Shown: positions 17,376-28,109 of the stretch, one piece after another
How the letters are laid out: every line of letters starts with the position of its first letter
Position numbering within the stretch: the first letter of the stretch is position 1
NCBI RefSeq assembly: GCF_000364705.1
Contig: NZ_AQOH01000015.1
Coordinates: 1 to 59,344, forward strand
Source of the DNA: Pseudomonas fuscovaginae SE-1
GTDB lineage: Bacteria > Pseudomonadota > Gammaproteobacteria > Pseudomonadales > Pseudomonadaceae
Reading direction: 5' to 3'
Length of the DNA stretch: 59,344 nt
Position numbers and translations under genes: made by a program
The notes under the pieces: generated by a model
Database searches by the model: none
Told to the model about the DNA's origin: nothing
Seen by the model: only the letters and a program-made list of their open reading frames with translations

Positions 17376-18452
17376 TCAGCCGCGGCCACGCTTGGGCAGC
17401 ACGTCCTTGAGCTTGGCGTGCATGCTGCGCAAGGTTTTCTCGGTGCTGTCCCAGTCGATGCAGGCGTCGGTAATCGAGACACCGTACTGCAGGTCGGCGA
17501 GGTCTTTCGGAATGGCCTGGCAGCCCCAGTTCAGGTGGCTCTCGACCATCAGGCCGATGATCGACTGGTTGCCTTCGAGGATCTGGTTGGCGACGTTCTC
17601 CATCACCAGTGGTTGCAGGGCCGGGTCCTTGTTGGAGTTGGCGTGGCTGCAATCGACCATGATGTTGTTCTGGATCCCGGCCTTGGTCAGCGCCTGCTCG
17701 CAGAGCGCGACGCTCACCGAGTCATAGTTGGGCTTGCCGTTGCCGCCGCGCAGCACCACGTGACCGTAGGCGTTGCCCTTGGTGGTGACGATCGAGACGC
17801 CGCCTTCCTGATTGATGCCGAGGAAGCGGTGCGGCTTGGAGACCGACTGCAGGGCGTTGATCGCCACGGTCAGGCCACCATCGGTACCGTTCTTGAAGCC
17901 GACCGCCGAGGACAGGCCGGACGCCATTTCCCGGTGGGTCTGGGATTCGGTGGTGCGGGCGCCGATGGCCGACCAGCTGATCAGGTCCTGCAGGTACTGC
18001 GGCGAGATCGGGTCGAGAGCTTCGGTGGCGGTGGGCAGGCCCATTTCCGCCAGGTCCAGCAGCAGTTGGCGACCGATGTGCAGGCCGTCCTGGATCTTGA
18101 ACGAGTCATCCAGGTACGGGTCGTTGATCAGGCCTTTCCAGCCGACCGTGGTCCGCGGCTTCTCGAAGTACACGCGCATCACCAGGTACAGGCTGTCGGA
18201 GACTTCGGCGGCGAGCACCTTGAGGCGCTCGGCATACTCATGGGCAGCCTTGATGTCGTGGATCGAGCAGGGCCCGATGACGACGAACAGGCGATGGTCC
18301 TTGCCATCGAGGATGTTGCGAATCACCTCGCGGCCCCGGGTCACGGTGCGCAGGGCAGCCTCGCTCAGGGGAATGTCACGCTTGAGCTGATCAGGCGTGA
18401 TCAGCGTCTCGTTGGAGGCGACGTTAAGGTCGTTGATCGGTAAATCAGCCAT
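17376..18452 (-). CDS. 3-deoxy-7-phosphoheptulonate (DAHP) synthase, class I
   Basis: 358 residues from the ATG at 18452 (MADLPINDLN); the frame is open much further upstream but that part runs through two other genes. First enzyme of the shikimate pathway: condenses phosphoenolpyruvate with erythrose 4-phosphate. Motifs match AroF/AroG/AroH: VVIGPCSIHDIKAAHEYA with the metal Cys, RVYFEKPRTTVGWKG, GARTTESQTHR, GFKNGTDG, and the metal ligands in DCSHANSNKDP and ITDACIDW. Isozyme type (Tyr-, Phe- or Trp-sensitive) cannot be decided by eye; often named aroF in Pseudomonas. Confidence 0.95.
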   Translation of the reverse strand: MADLPINDLNVASNETLITPDQLKRDIPLSEAALRTVTRGREVIRNILDGKDHRLFVVIGPCSIHDIKAAHEYAERLKVLAAEVSDSLYLVMRVYFEKPRTTVGWKGLINDPYLDDSFKIQDGLHIGRQLLLDLAEMGLPTATEALDPISPQYLQDLISWSAIGARTTESQTHREMASGLSSAVGFKNGTDGGLTVAINALQSVSKPHRFLGINQEGGVSIVTTKGNAYGHVVLRGGNGKPNYDSVSVALCEQALTKAGIQNNIMVDCSHANSNKDPALQPLVMENVANQILEGNQSIIGLMVESHLNWGCQAIPKDLADLQYGVSITDACIDWDSTEKTLRSMHAKLKDVLPKRGRG

Positions 18453-18577
18453 CGTGTTACTCGTCAGGTCACGGGTGCCGTCGCCAGCCCCGCGCGGCGG
18501 AGCACAGCGATATGAGCGTGTCGGGGAGCCGAACCTTAGCGCGTTAGGCCGTGACCGGGCAATGGGCAAAGGCCGGA

Positions 18578-19024
18578 TTAATCCAGCAGGGCCCGGGTAA
18601 AGGGTTGTCCGAGACTGGCGTGGGAGAAATCGCCGGCATTTCGCTGTACCCATTCGCGGGCAATGGCCTCGATGCTCTGCGGCCCGGCGTCCAGTTGCTG
18701 ACGGGTGCGCCGGTAGCGTTCGATCTGGCAGATCTGCTCGCCCATGCGTGCGCCGAACAGGGTCTGTTCGTCGACGAAGGCGATACCCACCAGAAATACA
18801 TGCTTGCGTTTCAGGCACCAGGCCACGTAGCCGGAGTAACATGCACTGTCGCCCAGGCTCGGGATGCGCATTTCCAGGGCCGAGCCCTGTCGCCAGGCCC
18901 GCGGCGAGTGACAGGCGATGCCGCCGAGGCTGAGGTTGCGCAGGCGATGTCGCGCGATGCACGAGTGTTCGAGCAAGGTCAGTTTCACTGGAACGTCTAC
19001 GGGATGAGGTAGAAAGCGCACCAT
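18578..19024 (-). CDS. PilZ domain protein with degenerate c-di-GMP site
   Basis: 148 residues from the ATG at 19024 (MVRFLPHPVDVPV). The beta-barrel part shows the second PilZ motif as RNLSLGGIAC, and then IAFVDEQ. The first motif, RxxxR, reads R-F-L-P-H, so its second arginine is replaced by histidine; binding of cyclic di-GMP may be weak or lost. The C-terminal helical half (EQICQIERYRRTRQQLDAG) is conserved among Pseudomonas homologues as far as I recall. The start codon overlaps that of the divergent thioredoxin-like gene, leaving no intergenic DNA. Confidence 0.8.
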   Translation of the reverse strand: MVRFLPHPVDVPVKLTLLEHSCIARHRLRNLSLGGIACHSPRAWRQGSALEMRIPSLGDSACYSGYVAWCLKRKHVFLVGIAFVDEQTLFGARMGEQICQIERYRRTRQQLDAGPQSIEAIAREWVQRNAGDFSHASLGQPFTRALLD

Positions 19025-19409
19025 GACAAACGACTCCGTGTGCCGGTCTCCGGAAAAACCTTTCCCCAGTATAGTGAAGGGGGTCGAGTTGTCCGATTTC
19101 GATGCGGACCGCCAACTGCTCGACCTCCCGGGTGTTTCGTTGCTGGTTTTCACCAGCCCCGGGTGCGCGTCCTGCCGTTTTGCCCGGCAGGCGCTGCCGG
19201 CTCTGGAGTTGCCGGTCGACCGCCTGTGCTGGATCGATGCCGGTGACAATGGTGGGCTGGTCCAGCGCTACGAGGTCTTTCACCTGCCGGCGCTGTTCGT
19301 GGTCAGGGACGGTGAGTTCCAGGGCGCCTTGCGGGCCCCACTGGCCCGGCGCGAACTCGTCGAAGCCCTGCATCAGGCCCTGGCACGTATTCCCGAGGAG
19401 TTGCCATGA
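19023..19409 (+). CDS. thioredoxin-like protein
   Basis: 128 residues from the ATG at 19023; a GTG at 19074 is an alternative start without a clear ribosome site. Thioredoxin fold with SPGCASCRFARQAL (CxxC = CASC), the cis-proline loop HLPALFVVRDGE and a C-terminal helix LARRELVEALHQAL. No signal peptide, so cytoplasmic. The unusual CASC instead of CGPC suggests a specialised redox potential. It overlaps the start of the reductase gene by 4 bp (ATGA) and so is translationally coupled to it. Confidence 0.82.
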   Translation: MTNDSVCRSPEKPFPSIVKGVELSDFDADRQLLDLPGVSLLVFTSPGCASCRFARQALPALELPVDRLCWIDAGDNGGLVQRYEVFHLPALFVVRDGEFQGALRAPLARRELVEALHQALARIPEELP

Positions 19410-20365
19410 AAGTTTCAACCATCAGGCCGCGCGTCGGCATTATCGGTACCGGTGCGATCGGCGGGTTCTACGGGGTGATGCTGGCGCGTGCCGGTTTCGA
19501 TGTGCATTTTCTACTGCGCGGCGAGTTTTCCGCCGTGGCCGACAACGGGCTGCGGATCGACAGTGCCGTCCACGGTCAACTGCATCTGAACCCGGTGCAG
19601 GCCTATGCCTCGGCCGACGACCTGCCGCCCTGCGACTGGCTGCTGGTGGGCGCCAAGGCCACCGCCAACGCCGAGCTCGCCCCGCTGATCGCCAGGGTCG
19701 CGGCGCCCGGCGCCCGAGTGCTGTTGTTGCAGAATGGCCTGGGTGTCGAGGAACAGTTGCGTCCGTTGCTGCCCGACTCCCTGCACCTGCTCGGCGGGCT
19801 GTGTTTCATCTGCGTGCATCGCGCCGGCCCCGGGGCGGTGGTGCATCAGGCGCTGGGCTCGGTGAACCTCGGTTATCACAGTGGCCCGCTGTTCGATGAC
19901 GACTGTGCCCGCCAGGCGTTGGTCGAGGAGGGGGCCGCGCTGTTCCGCCAGGCCGGTATCGAATCCCAGGCCATGGCCGATCTGGAGCAGGCTCGCTGGC
20001 AGAAACTGGTGTGGAACGTGCCCTACAACGGCCTTTCGGTGCTGCTGCGGGCCAGCACCACGCCGCTGATGAGCGACACCCGCAGCCGCGAGCTGGTCCA
20101 GGCGCTGATGGCCGAGGTGGTGCTGGGCGCGCGGGCGTGTGGACACCTGTTGCCGGCCGGCTATGCCGAACATCTGTTCAAGCTCACGGAAAGGATGCCG
20201 GACTACTGGCCGAGCATGTATCACGACTTTATCCACAGGCGGGCACTGGAACTGGAGGCGATCTACGCCCGTCCCCTGGCCGCCGCCCTCGAGGCCGGCT
20301 GCGAGTTGCCGAAGATCCGCGCCTTGTACCAGGCCTTGGGTTTCATCGACGGGCACAATCGCTGA
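19406..20365 (+). CDS. PanE/ApbA-family 2-dehydropantoate 2-reductase (putative)
   Basis: 319 residues. N-terminal Rossmann domain with VGIIGTGAIGGFYG (GxGxxG, NADPH), LLVGAKATANAEL and VLLLQNGLGVEEQL; C-terminal helical domain with WQKLVWNVPYNGLSVLL, matching the conserved Lys and Asn of ketopantoate reductases. Canonical function is reduction of ketopantoate to pantoate for coenzyme A synthesis, but Pseudomonas genomes hold several paralogues and this one sits with a thioredoxin-like protein and a nucleotidase, not with pan genes. Confidence 0.88.
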   Translation: MKVSTIRPRVGIIGTGAIGGFYGVMLARAGFDVHFLLRGEFSAVADNGLRIDSAVHGQLHLNPVQAYASADDLPPCDWLLVGAKATANAELAPLIARVAAPGARVLLLQNGLGVEEQLRPLLPDSLHLLGGLCFICVHRAGPGAVVHQALGSVNLGYHSGPLFDDDCARQALVEEGAALFRQAGIESQAMADLEQARWQKLVWNVPYNGLSVLLRASTTPLMSDTRSRELVQALMAEVVLGARACGHLLPAGYAEHLFKLTERMPDYWPSMYHDFIHRRALELEAIYARPLAAALEAGCELPKIRALYQALGFIDGHNR

Positions 20366-20383
20366 GAGCATTGGGAGAACATC

Positions 20384-21295
20384 ATGGCAAACAGCCTTGG
20401 CGGCAAGCTGGTACTGGCGATTTCCTCGCGGGCGCTGTTCGACCTGAGTGAAAGCCATCAGGTCTATCTGACCCAGGGCGTCGAGGCCTATCGCAAGTAT
20501 CAGATCGAACACGAGGAGGAGATCCTCGAACCGGGTGAGGCTTTCCCGCTGGTGCAGAAGCTCTTGAGCCTCAATGCCAGCCTGGGGCGTTCCCGGGTCG
20601 AGGTGGTGCTGGTGTCGCGCAACAGTGCCGACACCGGCCTGCGGGTGTTCAACTCGATCCAGCATTACGGCCTGGATATTTCCCGAGCGGCGTTTGCCGG
20701 CGGACGCACGCCCTATCCTTATCTGGCGGCGTTTGGCTGTCATCTGTTTCTGTCGACGCATCCCGATGATGTGCGCAGCGCGCTGGACGCCGGTTTTGCC
20801 GCCGCGACCATCCTGGCTGGTGGCGCGCGGCGCGCGGCCAGTGCCGAATTGCGGATTGCCTTCGATGGCGATGCCGTGTTGTTCTCCGATGAGTCGGAAC
20901 GGATCTACCAGCTCGGCGGCCTGGCGGCTTTTCAGGCCAACGAGCGCCAGTCGGCCCGCGAGCCGCTGCGCGGTGGGCCGTTCAAGGGCTTCCTGGCGGC
21001 GCTCAATCTGTTGCAGCGCGAGTTTGCCGACGAGGCCTGTCCGATTCGTACCGCGCTGGTCACCGCCCGCTCCGCTCCGGCCCACGAGCGGGTGATTCGT
21101 ACCCTGCGCGAATGGGATATCCGCCTCGACGAGTCGCTGTTCCTCGGTGGCCTGGACAAGTCGGCGTTCCTCGAAGCCTTTGCCGCGGACGTGTTTTTCG
21201 ACGACCAGACCGGACACTGCGAGAGAGCTCGCGAAGTGGTTGCCACCGGTCATGTTCCCCACGGCATCAGCAACGAGCCACAGGCTACGGATTAG
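20384..21295 (+). CDS. cytosolic 5'-nucleotidase-like protein
   Basis: 303 residues, ATG preceded by GGGAGAA. Resembles the 5_nucleotid family (PF06189, related to animal NT5C1): KLVLAISSRALFDLSESHQVY at the N-terminus, VEVVLVSRNSADTGLRVFNSI, GAAFAGGRTPYPYL-like segment, AFDGDAVLFSDESERIY and a C-terminal FLGGLDKSAFLEAFAADVFFDDQ. The DGDAVLF and FFDDQ acidic motifs would bind Mg. Expected to dephosphorylate nucleoside monophosphates in the cytoplasm. Follows the reductase gene by 18 bp; probably one operon with the thioredoxin-like gene. Confidence 0.88.
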   Translation: MANSLGGKLVLAISSRALFDLSESHQVYLTQGVEAYRKYQIEHEEEILEPGEAFPLVQKLLSLNASLGRSRVEVVLVSRNSADTGLRVFNSIQHYGLDISRAAFAGGRTPYPYLAAFGCHLFLSTHPDDVRSALDAGFAAATILAGGARRAASAELRIAFDGDAVLFSDESERIYQLGGLAAFQANERQSAREPLRGGPFKGFLAALNLLQREFADEACPIRTALVTARSAPAHERVIRTLREWDIRLDESLFLGGLDKSAFLEAFAADVFFDDQTGHCERAREVVATGHVPHGISNEPQATD

Positions 21296-21376
21296 CCCGA
21301 CCAGCAGGGCGCCGAACTGTCCGGCGCGCTGCTAAGCTCAATCCATCTCCGCCATTCTGGCAATCGAGGAGGTCCC

Positions 21377-21877
21377 ATGATTCGTTCGATGCTGTATGCC
21401 ACCGACCTCGGCCTGTATGCGCCTTACGTCATGCAGCATGCGCTGGGGCTGGCTCGAACGTTCAAGGCCGACTTGCATGTGGTGCACGCGGTCGAACCCA
21501 TGGGGCTGTTTGCGGAGTCGGTGTTGCAGAGCTATCTGGACGAGCAGGCATTGAACGAATTGCACAGCCAGGGTCTTAACACCGTGATGGCCAATATCGA
21601 GCAGCGGGTATTGGACAGTTTTCGCGAGGAGTTGGGGGAAGGGCAGCAGGACCTGGCGATGATCCATTCGGTCCAGGTCATCCAGGGGGATCCTTCGCAG
21701 GTCATTCTCACCCACGCGCAACGACTGGCAGTCGATCTGCTGATTGTCGGAAGTCACAGCCATGGTACCGGCGCGGAGGAGCATCTGGGCCGTACCGCCG
21801 CGCGTGTCCTGCAACTGTCGCGGGTGCCGGTGTACCTCGTGCCGTTGTTGCAGCGCCGTCGGCATGACGACAACTGA
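21377..21877 (+). CDS. universal stress protein (UspA family)
   Basis: 166 residues with GAGGAGG upstream of the ATG. Single Usp domain: RSMLYATDLGLYAPYVMQHAL at the N-terminus and the ATP-binding-type motif IVGSHSHGTGAEEHLGRTAARVL near the C-terminus (G-x2-G-x9-G-S/T like). UspA proteins act in the cytoplasm in stress and starvation survival. Monocistronic by spacing, 110 bp before cysB. Confidence 0.9.
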   Translation: MIRSMLYATDLGLYAPYVMQHALGLARTFKADLHVVHAVEPMGLFAESVLQSYLDEQALNELHSQGLNTVMANIEQRVLDSFREELGEGQQDLAMIHSVQVIQGDPSQVILTHAQRLAVDLLIVGSHSHGTGAEEHLGRTAARVLQLSRVPVYLVPLLQRRRHDDN

Positions 21878-21978
21878 AGTGAAATTCAGTGAATTGATAA
21901 AAAGTTCTAGATTTATTCTTCGAACCTTTCATATAGTTATATATCGCCGCTGCTGCCTGTGGCGTCTACCTGCTTTGA

Positions 21979-22962
<984 letters not shown>

Positions 22963-22974
22963 TTCCCGGCCATG

Positions 22975-23003
22975 AAAAAGCCCCGGCTGGTTCGGGGCTT
23001 TTT
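22975..23003. terminator. bidirectional terminator between cysB and cysH
   Basis: AAAAAGCCCCGGCTGGTTCGGGGCTTTTT: GC-rich stem with A-run on one side and T-run on the other. Confidence 0.92.
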
Positions 23004-23034
23004 CATGCTTGCCTGTCTGCTTGGAGCGCGCTGG

Positions 23035-23769
23035 TCAGCCCTTGCTGATCAGGTTGCCAGCGTGCAGGCCGCACTCTTTCTGCGTGGCTTCCTCCCACCA
23101 CCAGCGGCCTTCGCGCTCGTGCTGGTTCGGCAGGACCGGACGGGTGCAGGGCTCGCAGCCGATGCTGATGAAGCCGCGCTCATGCAGGCTGTTGTAGGGC
23201 AGTTCGAGCATGCGGATGTAGCCCCAGACTTCCTCACTGGTCATTTGCGCCAGCGGGTTGAACTTGTACAGGGTACGTTCCGGGGTCGAAAAGGCGCTGT
23301 CGATTTCCAGCACCGCCACCTGGCTGCGAGTGCCGGGGCTCTGGTCGCGCCGCTGGCCGGTGGCCCAGGCGCTGACGCCGGACAGCTTGCGACGCAGCGG
23401 TTCGATTTTGCGCACGCCGCAGCATTCGCCATGGCCGTCCTTGTAGAAACTGAACAGGCCCTTTTCCTTGACGAAGGGCTCGAGTCGGGTGTGATCCGGG
23501 GAGATCAGCTCGATATCGATCTTGTAGAACTCGCGCACCTGGTCGATGAACCGGTAGGTCTCCGGATGCAGGCGGCCGGTATCGAGGCTGAACACCTTGA
23601 CGTTCTTGTTCAGCTTCCAGGCCATGTCCACCAGGACCACGTCCTCGGCGCCGCTGAAAGATATCCACAGGTCGTCGCCAAACTGGGAAAAGGCCAGCTT
23701 GAGGATGTCCTGGGGGGATTTGGTGGCGTATGTCGCGGCAAGTTCGGCGACGTCGAACGGTTGACTCAT
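23035..23769 (-). CDS. cysH: adenylylsulfate (APS) reductase, iron-sulfur type
   Basis: 244 residues. Reduces adenylylsulfate (APS) to sulfite using thioredoxin. PP-loop motif [13 protein letters not shown], substrate segment [12 protein letters not shown], the two cysteine pairs Cys116/Cys117 (ECCGVRK) and Cys205/Cys208 (CEPC) that bind a 4Fe-4S cluster, and catalytic Cys233 in KECGLH. The CC...CxxC pairs mark the APS-dependent type found in Pseudomonas and plants and are absent from the E. coli PAPS reductase. Cytoplasmic. Confidence 0.96.
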   Translation of the reverse strand: MSQPFDVAELAATYATKSPQDILKLAFSQFGDDLWISFSGAEDVVLVDMAWKLNKNVKVFSLDTGRLHPETYRFIDQVREFYKIDIELISPDHTRLEPFVKEKGLFSFYKDGHGECCGVRKIEPLRRKLSGVSAWATGQRRDQSPGTRSQVAVLEIDSAFSTPERTLYKFNPLAQMTSEEVWGYIRMLELPYNSLHERGFISIGCEPCTRPVLPNQHEREGRWWWEEATQKECGLHAGNLISKG

Positions 23770-23902
23770 CAGGCGGTTCCTACAGTCGTTGGCGCTTTGC
23801 GCTCATATAGGCGGCAATAGTAACAAAATACTGCCCGTGGGAGATTCCAGGGTTGTGGGCATGGTGTCTGGTTTCCGCACGGCCTGTGTCTGGCGCGGTC
23901 AC

Positions 23903-23990
23903 TGTGGGGCCGGCTTGCGGGCGATAGTATTGTGCCAGGCAAAGAGGCTTCGACGGTTGAATCGCAATCGCCAGCAAGCCGGCTCCCACA
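23903..23990. repeat. REP-type inverted repeat
   Basis: Left arm tgtggggccggcttgcgggc and right arm gccagcaagccggctcccaca flanking about 40 bp; lies between the start of cysH and the 3' end of pabB. Confidence 0.75.
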
Positions 23991-24008
23991 AGCTGCGAGT
24001 GATGGCAG

Positions 24009-25352
<1,344 letters not shown>

Positions 25353-25474
25353 GCGGGGTGGATCAGCCTTGGGCGCAGGGGAGGGCGATTGTAGTCTCCT
25401 GTAGGAAATGCTCCTAGAGGGGTGTCGGTACTGGCTATATCCATGGCCTGGAGTTCAGGCAGACACCGCAAACC

Positions 25475-25563
25475 GTGGGAGCCGGATTTATCCGCGAAGA
25501 ACGATAACGCGGTAATCCTGTACCGCCGCGTCGTCTGGTTCGCGGATAAATCCGGCTCCCACA
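25475..25563. repeat. REP-type inverted repeat with near-perfect arms
   Basis: gtgggagccggatttatccg... on the left and its exact complement (cggataaatccggctcccac) on the right; arms of about 24 bp around a 40-bp centre. Same family as the other REP palindromes but with 'atttatccgcgaa' in place of 'cttgctggcgat'. Confidence 0.8.
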
Positions 25564-25585
25564 GGTGGGTTGGTTCCCTCCGTTT

Positions 25586-26572
25586 TCAGGCATTCCGTGG
25601 AGCTACATGGCCGAACAGGCCTTGGACGAAACGCACCCGCTCCTCCGCGGTTTCGCCGAGGCCGGCCGCTGCCAGCTCTTCCAGGTGCGCTTCCACCGCC
25701 TGGGCCCGGGTGGTCAGGCCGCAGTCGTTGGCGATCTGGATGTTCAGCCCGGGACGGGCGTTGAGCTCGAGAATCAGCGGGCCCTTGTCCTGGTCCAGCA
25801 CCATGTCCACGCCGATGTATCCCAGGCCGCACAATTCGTAGCAGCCGGCGGCCAGCTTCATGAAACCGTCCCAGTTCGGCAGTTGCACGCCGTCCACCGC
25901 GTTGGTGGTGTCGGGATGCTTGCGGATGATGTTGTTCAGCCAGGTACCGCGTAGGGTCAGACCGGTCGCCAGGTCGACACCGACGCCGATGGCGCCCTGG
26001 TGCAGGTTGGCCTTGCCGTTGGACTGGCGGGTCGGCAGGCGCAGCATGGCCATGACCGGGTAGCCCATCAGCACGATGATGCGGATGTCCGGCACGCCCT
26101 CGTAGCTGATGCTCCTGAAGATCTGGTCGGGGGTCACCCGGTATTCGATCAGCGCGCGGTCGCGATGGCCACCCAGGGAATAGAGCCCGGTGAGGATGCT
26201 GGACACCTGGTGCTCGATTTCCTCATGGCTGATGATCCGTCCGGAAACGGTCCGGTAGCGCCCTTCGAAACGGTCGGCGATCACCAGGATGCCGTCGCCA
26301 CCGGCGCCCTGGGCCGGCTTGATGACGAAGTCGCTGCGCCCGCCGATGATTTCGTCGAGCTTGTCGATGTCCTTTTCGGTGGAGATCACGCCATACATTT
26401 CCGGCACGTGGATGCCGGCGGCGATTGCCCGTTCCTTGGTGATGATCTTGTCATCGACGATCGGGTACAGGCTGCGCTTGTTGTACTTGAGCACATAGTC
26501 GGCGTTACGCCGGTTGATGCCCATGATGCCCTTGGCCTCCAGGGCCTTCCAGGTTTTCCACAGGCCGAACAT
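25586..26572 (-). CDS. ATP-grasp alpha-L-glutamate ligase-like protein (RimK-type)
   Basis: 328 residues from the ATG at 26572, which overlaps the stop of the upstream 7TM gene (TGATG). Upstream in-frame sequence to 27343 is an artefact. ATP-grasp motifs: FVIKPAQGAGGDGILVI (ATP-binding Lys and glycine loop), YRVTPDQIFRSISYEG, and GPLILELNARPGLNIQIAN (Mg-binding Glu/Asn). RimK relatives add glutamate or other amino acids to a peptide or carboxylate. Here the gene always travels with a membrane transglutaminase-like protein and a retropepsin-like protease, so an envelope-linked substrate is likely but unproven. Confidence 0.88.
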   Translation of the reverse strand: MFGLWKTWKALEAKGIMGINRRNADYVLKYNKRSLYPIVDDKIITKERAIAAGIHVPEMYGVISTEKDIDKLDEIIGGRSDFVIKPAQGAGGDGILVIADRFEGRYRTVSGRIISHEEIEHQVSSILTGLYSLGGHRDRALIEYRVTPDQIFRSISYEGVPDIRIIVLMGYPVMAMLRLPTRQSNGKANLHQGAIGVGVDLATGLTLRGTWLNNIIRKHPDTTNAVDGVQLPNWDGFMKLAAGCYELCGLGYIGVDMVLDQDKGPLILELNARPGLNIQIANDCGLTTRAQAVEAHLEELAAAGLGETAEERVRFVQGLFGHVAPRNA

Positions 26573-28104
26573 CAGGCGTCTTCCTTGAGAAAGGCCTTGA
26601 AACGCACCAGTTCGGTCAGGCGGTAGCCGCGATAGCGTCCCATGGCCAGCATGAAGCCGACCAGGATCAGCAGGATCGCCGGGAAGGTGAAGACGAAGTA
26701 CACCAGTTCCGGCACGCTCATGATCAGGTGCGCCAGCGAGGCGGCGAACAGGGTGCCGATCGCGACTTTCATCGCATGGCCGCCGCCGCGTTCCTCCCAG
26801 GTGATGGACAGGCGCTCGATGGTCATGGTCAGGATCACCATCGGGAACAACGCGACCGAGAGGCCGCGCTCCAGACCGAGCTTGTGGCTGAACAGGCTGA
26901 TGGCGGCGATCAGCACCACGACGAAGGTCAGTACCACCGACAGTCGCGGCAGCATCTGCAGCTTCAGGTGTTCCAGGTAGGAGCGTAGCGACAGGCCGAG
27001 CGCGGTGATGATGGTGAACAGGACGATGCCGAAGCCCAACTGCGTTTCGCGGAACGCCAGGGCGATCAGCACCGGGGTGAAGGTACCCAGGGTCTGCAGG
27101 CCGATCAGGTTGCGCAGGATCAGGATCACCAGCACGCCGATCGGGATCATCACCATGATCATGAAGGTCTGCTGGGTCTGCAGCGGCAGGCCGTAGAGCG
27201 AGTACTCGAGGAAGTTGGCGTCGGAGTTCTCGTCGGTCAGCTTGGCCAGGCGGATGGCGTTCATTTCGCTGTTGTTCAGGCTGAAGTTGACGCTGGCCTT
27301 CTTGCCGCCCTCGACGGTGATCAGGTTGTCGTCGCCGGTCCACCAGACCAGGCGGTCTTCCGGCAGACCCTGCTCGCCGGTGTCCGGGTTGAAGTACAGC
27401 CAGTCGTTGCCGTTGAAGCTGCGCAGCCAGAGTTCCGGGGTCTGCGGCTGGTCGGCCACCAGGCGGATGGTGTGGACCTTCTCCAGCGGCACGTGAGCGA
27501 TGGACAGCAGCAGTTCGATGATCTGCGCCTTGTGCGGGGTCGATGGATCGCCGGCCAGCAACAGCTTGACGTTATCGTCATTGAGGTTGTTGACGCGCTT
27601 GATGGTTTCGCTGATGAAGGTCTCGACATCGGCCGAGTGCTGGCGGATCGGCGCCATCAGCGCTTCGGCGGCGACTTTCTCCGGACCTTCGATGGCCATG
27701 CTGTCACGGAAGGTCGGGCCCTTCACCTTGGGTTTTTCACCGGTGTAGCGCTTGGTCAGCACCAGGCGGTAGTACAGCGTCTGCTTGCCGCTGACCCGGC
27801 GGGCCGACCAGGTGACCTTGCGGTTGCCATCGGTACGGTTGACGCTGACCCCATAGTTGTTGGAGATGAAACTCTCGTTGAGGCTCACGTAGTCGCGGCT
27901 CAGGGGCGGCACGAACATCTGGATCTTCACCGGGTCCTTGCTGGCGGCGACGAACTCGACCTTGGCGTCGATGTTCCACAGGTCGTCGGTGGCATCTTCG
28001 GTGACCGGTATCCCCAGCACGAAAATCTGATAGGCCGTGACCGAGATACCCAGCACCACCAGGATGGCGATCAGGACTTTCAGATGGAGGGTAAGAGAAC
28101 GCAT
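26572..28104 (-). CDS. inactive transglutaminase fused to seven TM helices
   Basis: 510 residues. One N-terminal TM helix (LKVLIAILVVLGISVTAYQI), a periplasmic region of about 270 residues resembling a transglutaminase fold but without a Cys-His-Asp triad (PF14400 type; the sequence near HKAQIIELLLSIAHVP keeps the fold but has no nucleophile), then seven hydrophobic helices from about residue 300 on (PF14402 type) ending in a short basic tail. Probably a binding or sensing module rather than an enzyme. Lies 5 bp after the protease gene and overlaps the ATP-grasp gene by one base. Confidence 0.9.
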   Translation of the reverse strand: MRSLTLHLKVLIAILVVLGISVTAYQIFVLGIPVTEDATDDLWNIDAKVEFVAASKDPVKIQMFVPPLSRDYVSLNESFISNNYGVSVNRTDGNRKVTWSARRVSGKQTLYYRLVLTKRYTGEKPKVKGPTFRDSMAIEGPEKVAAEALMAPIRQHSADVETFISETIKRVNNLNDDNVKLLLAGDPSTPHKAQIIELLLSIAHVPLEKVHTIRLVADQPQTPELWLRSFNGNDWLYFNPDTGEQGLPEDRLVWWTGDDNLITVEGGKKASVNFSLNNSEMNAIRLAKLTDENSDANFLEYSLYGLPLQTQQTFMIMVMIPIGVLVILILRNLIGLQTLGTFTPVLIALAFRETQLGFGIVLFTIITALGLSLRSYLEHLKLQMLPRLSVVLTFVVVLIAAISLFSHKLGLERGLSVALFPMVILTMTIERLSITWEERGGGHAMKVAIGTLFAASLAHLIMSVPELVYFVFTFPAILLILVGFMLAMGRYRGYRLTELVRFKAFLKEDA

Positions 28105-28109
28105 GCGAA

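Noticed and set aside
18453..19418. Upstream extension of the DAHP synthase frame
   Set aside because: It runs antisense through the thioredoxin-like gene and in another frame through the PilZ gene; the true start MADLPINDLN is at 18452.
26573..27343. Upstream extension of the ATP-grasp frame
   Set aside because: It lies inside the 7TM gene in a different frame; MFGLWKTWKALEAKG at 26572 is the real N-terminus.
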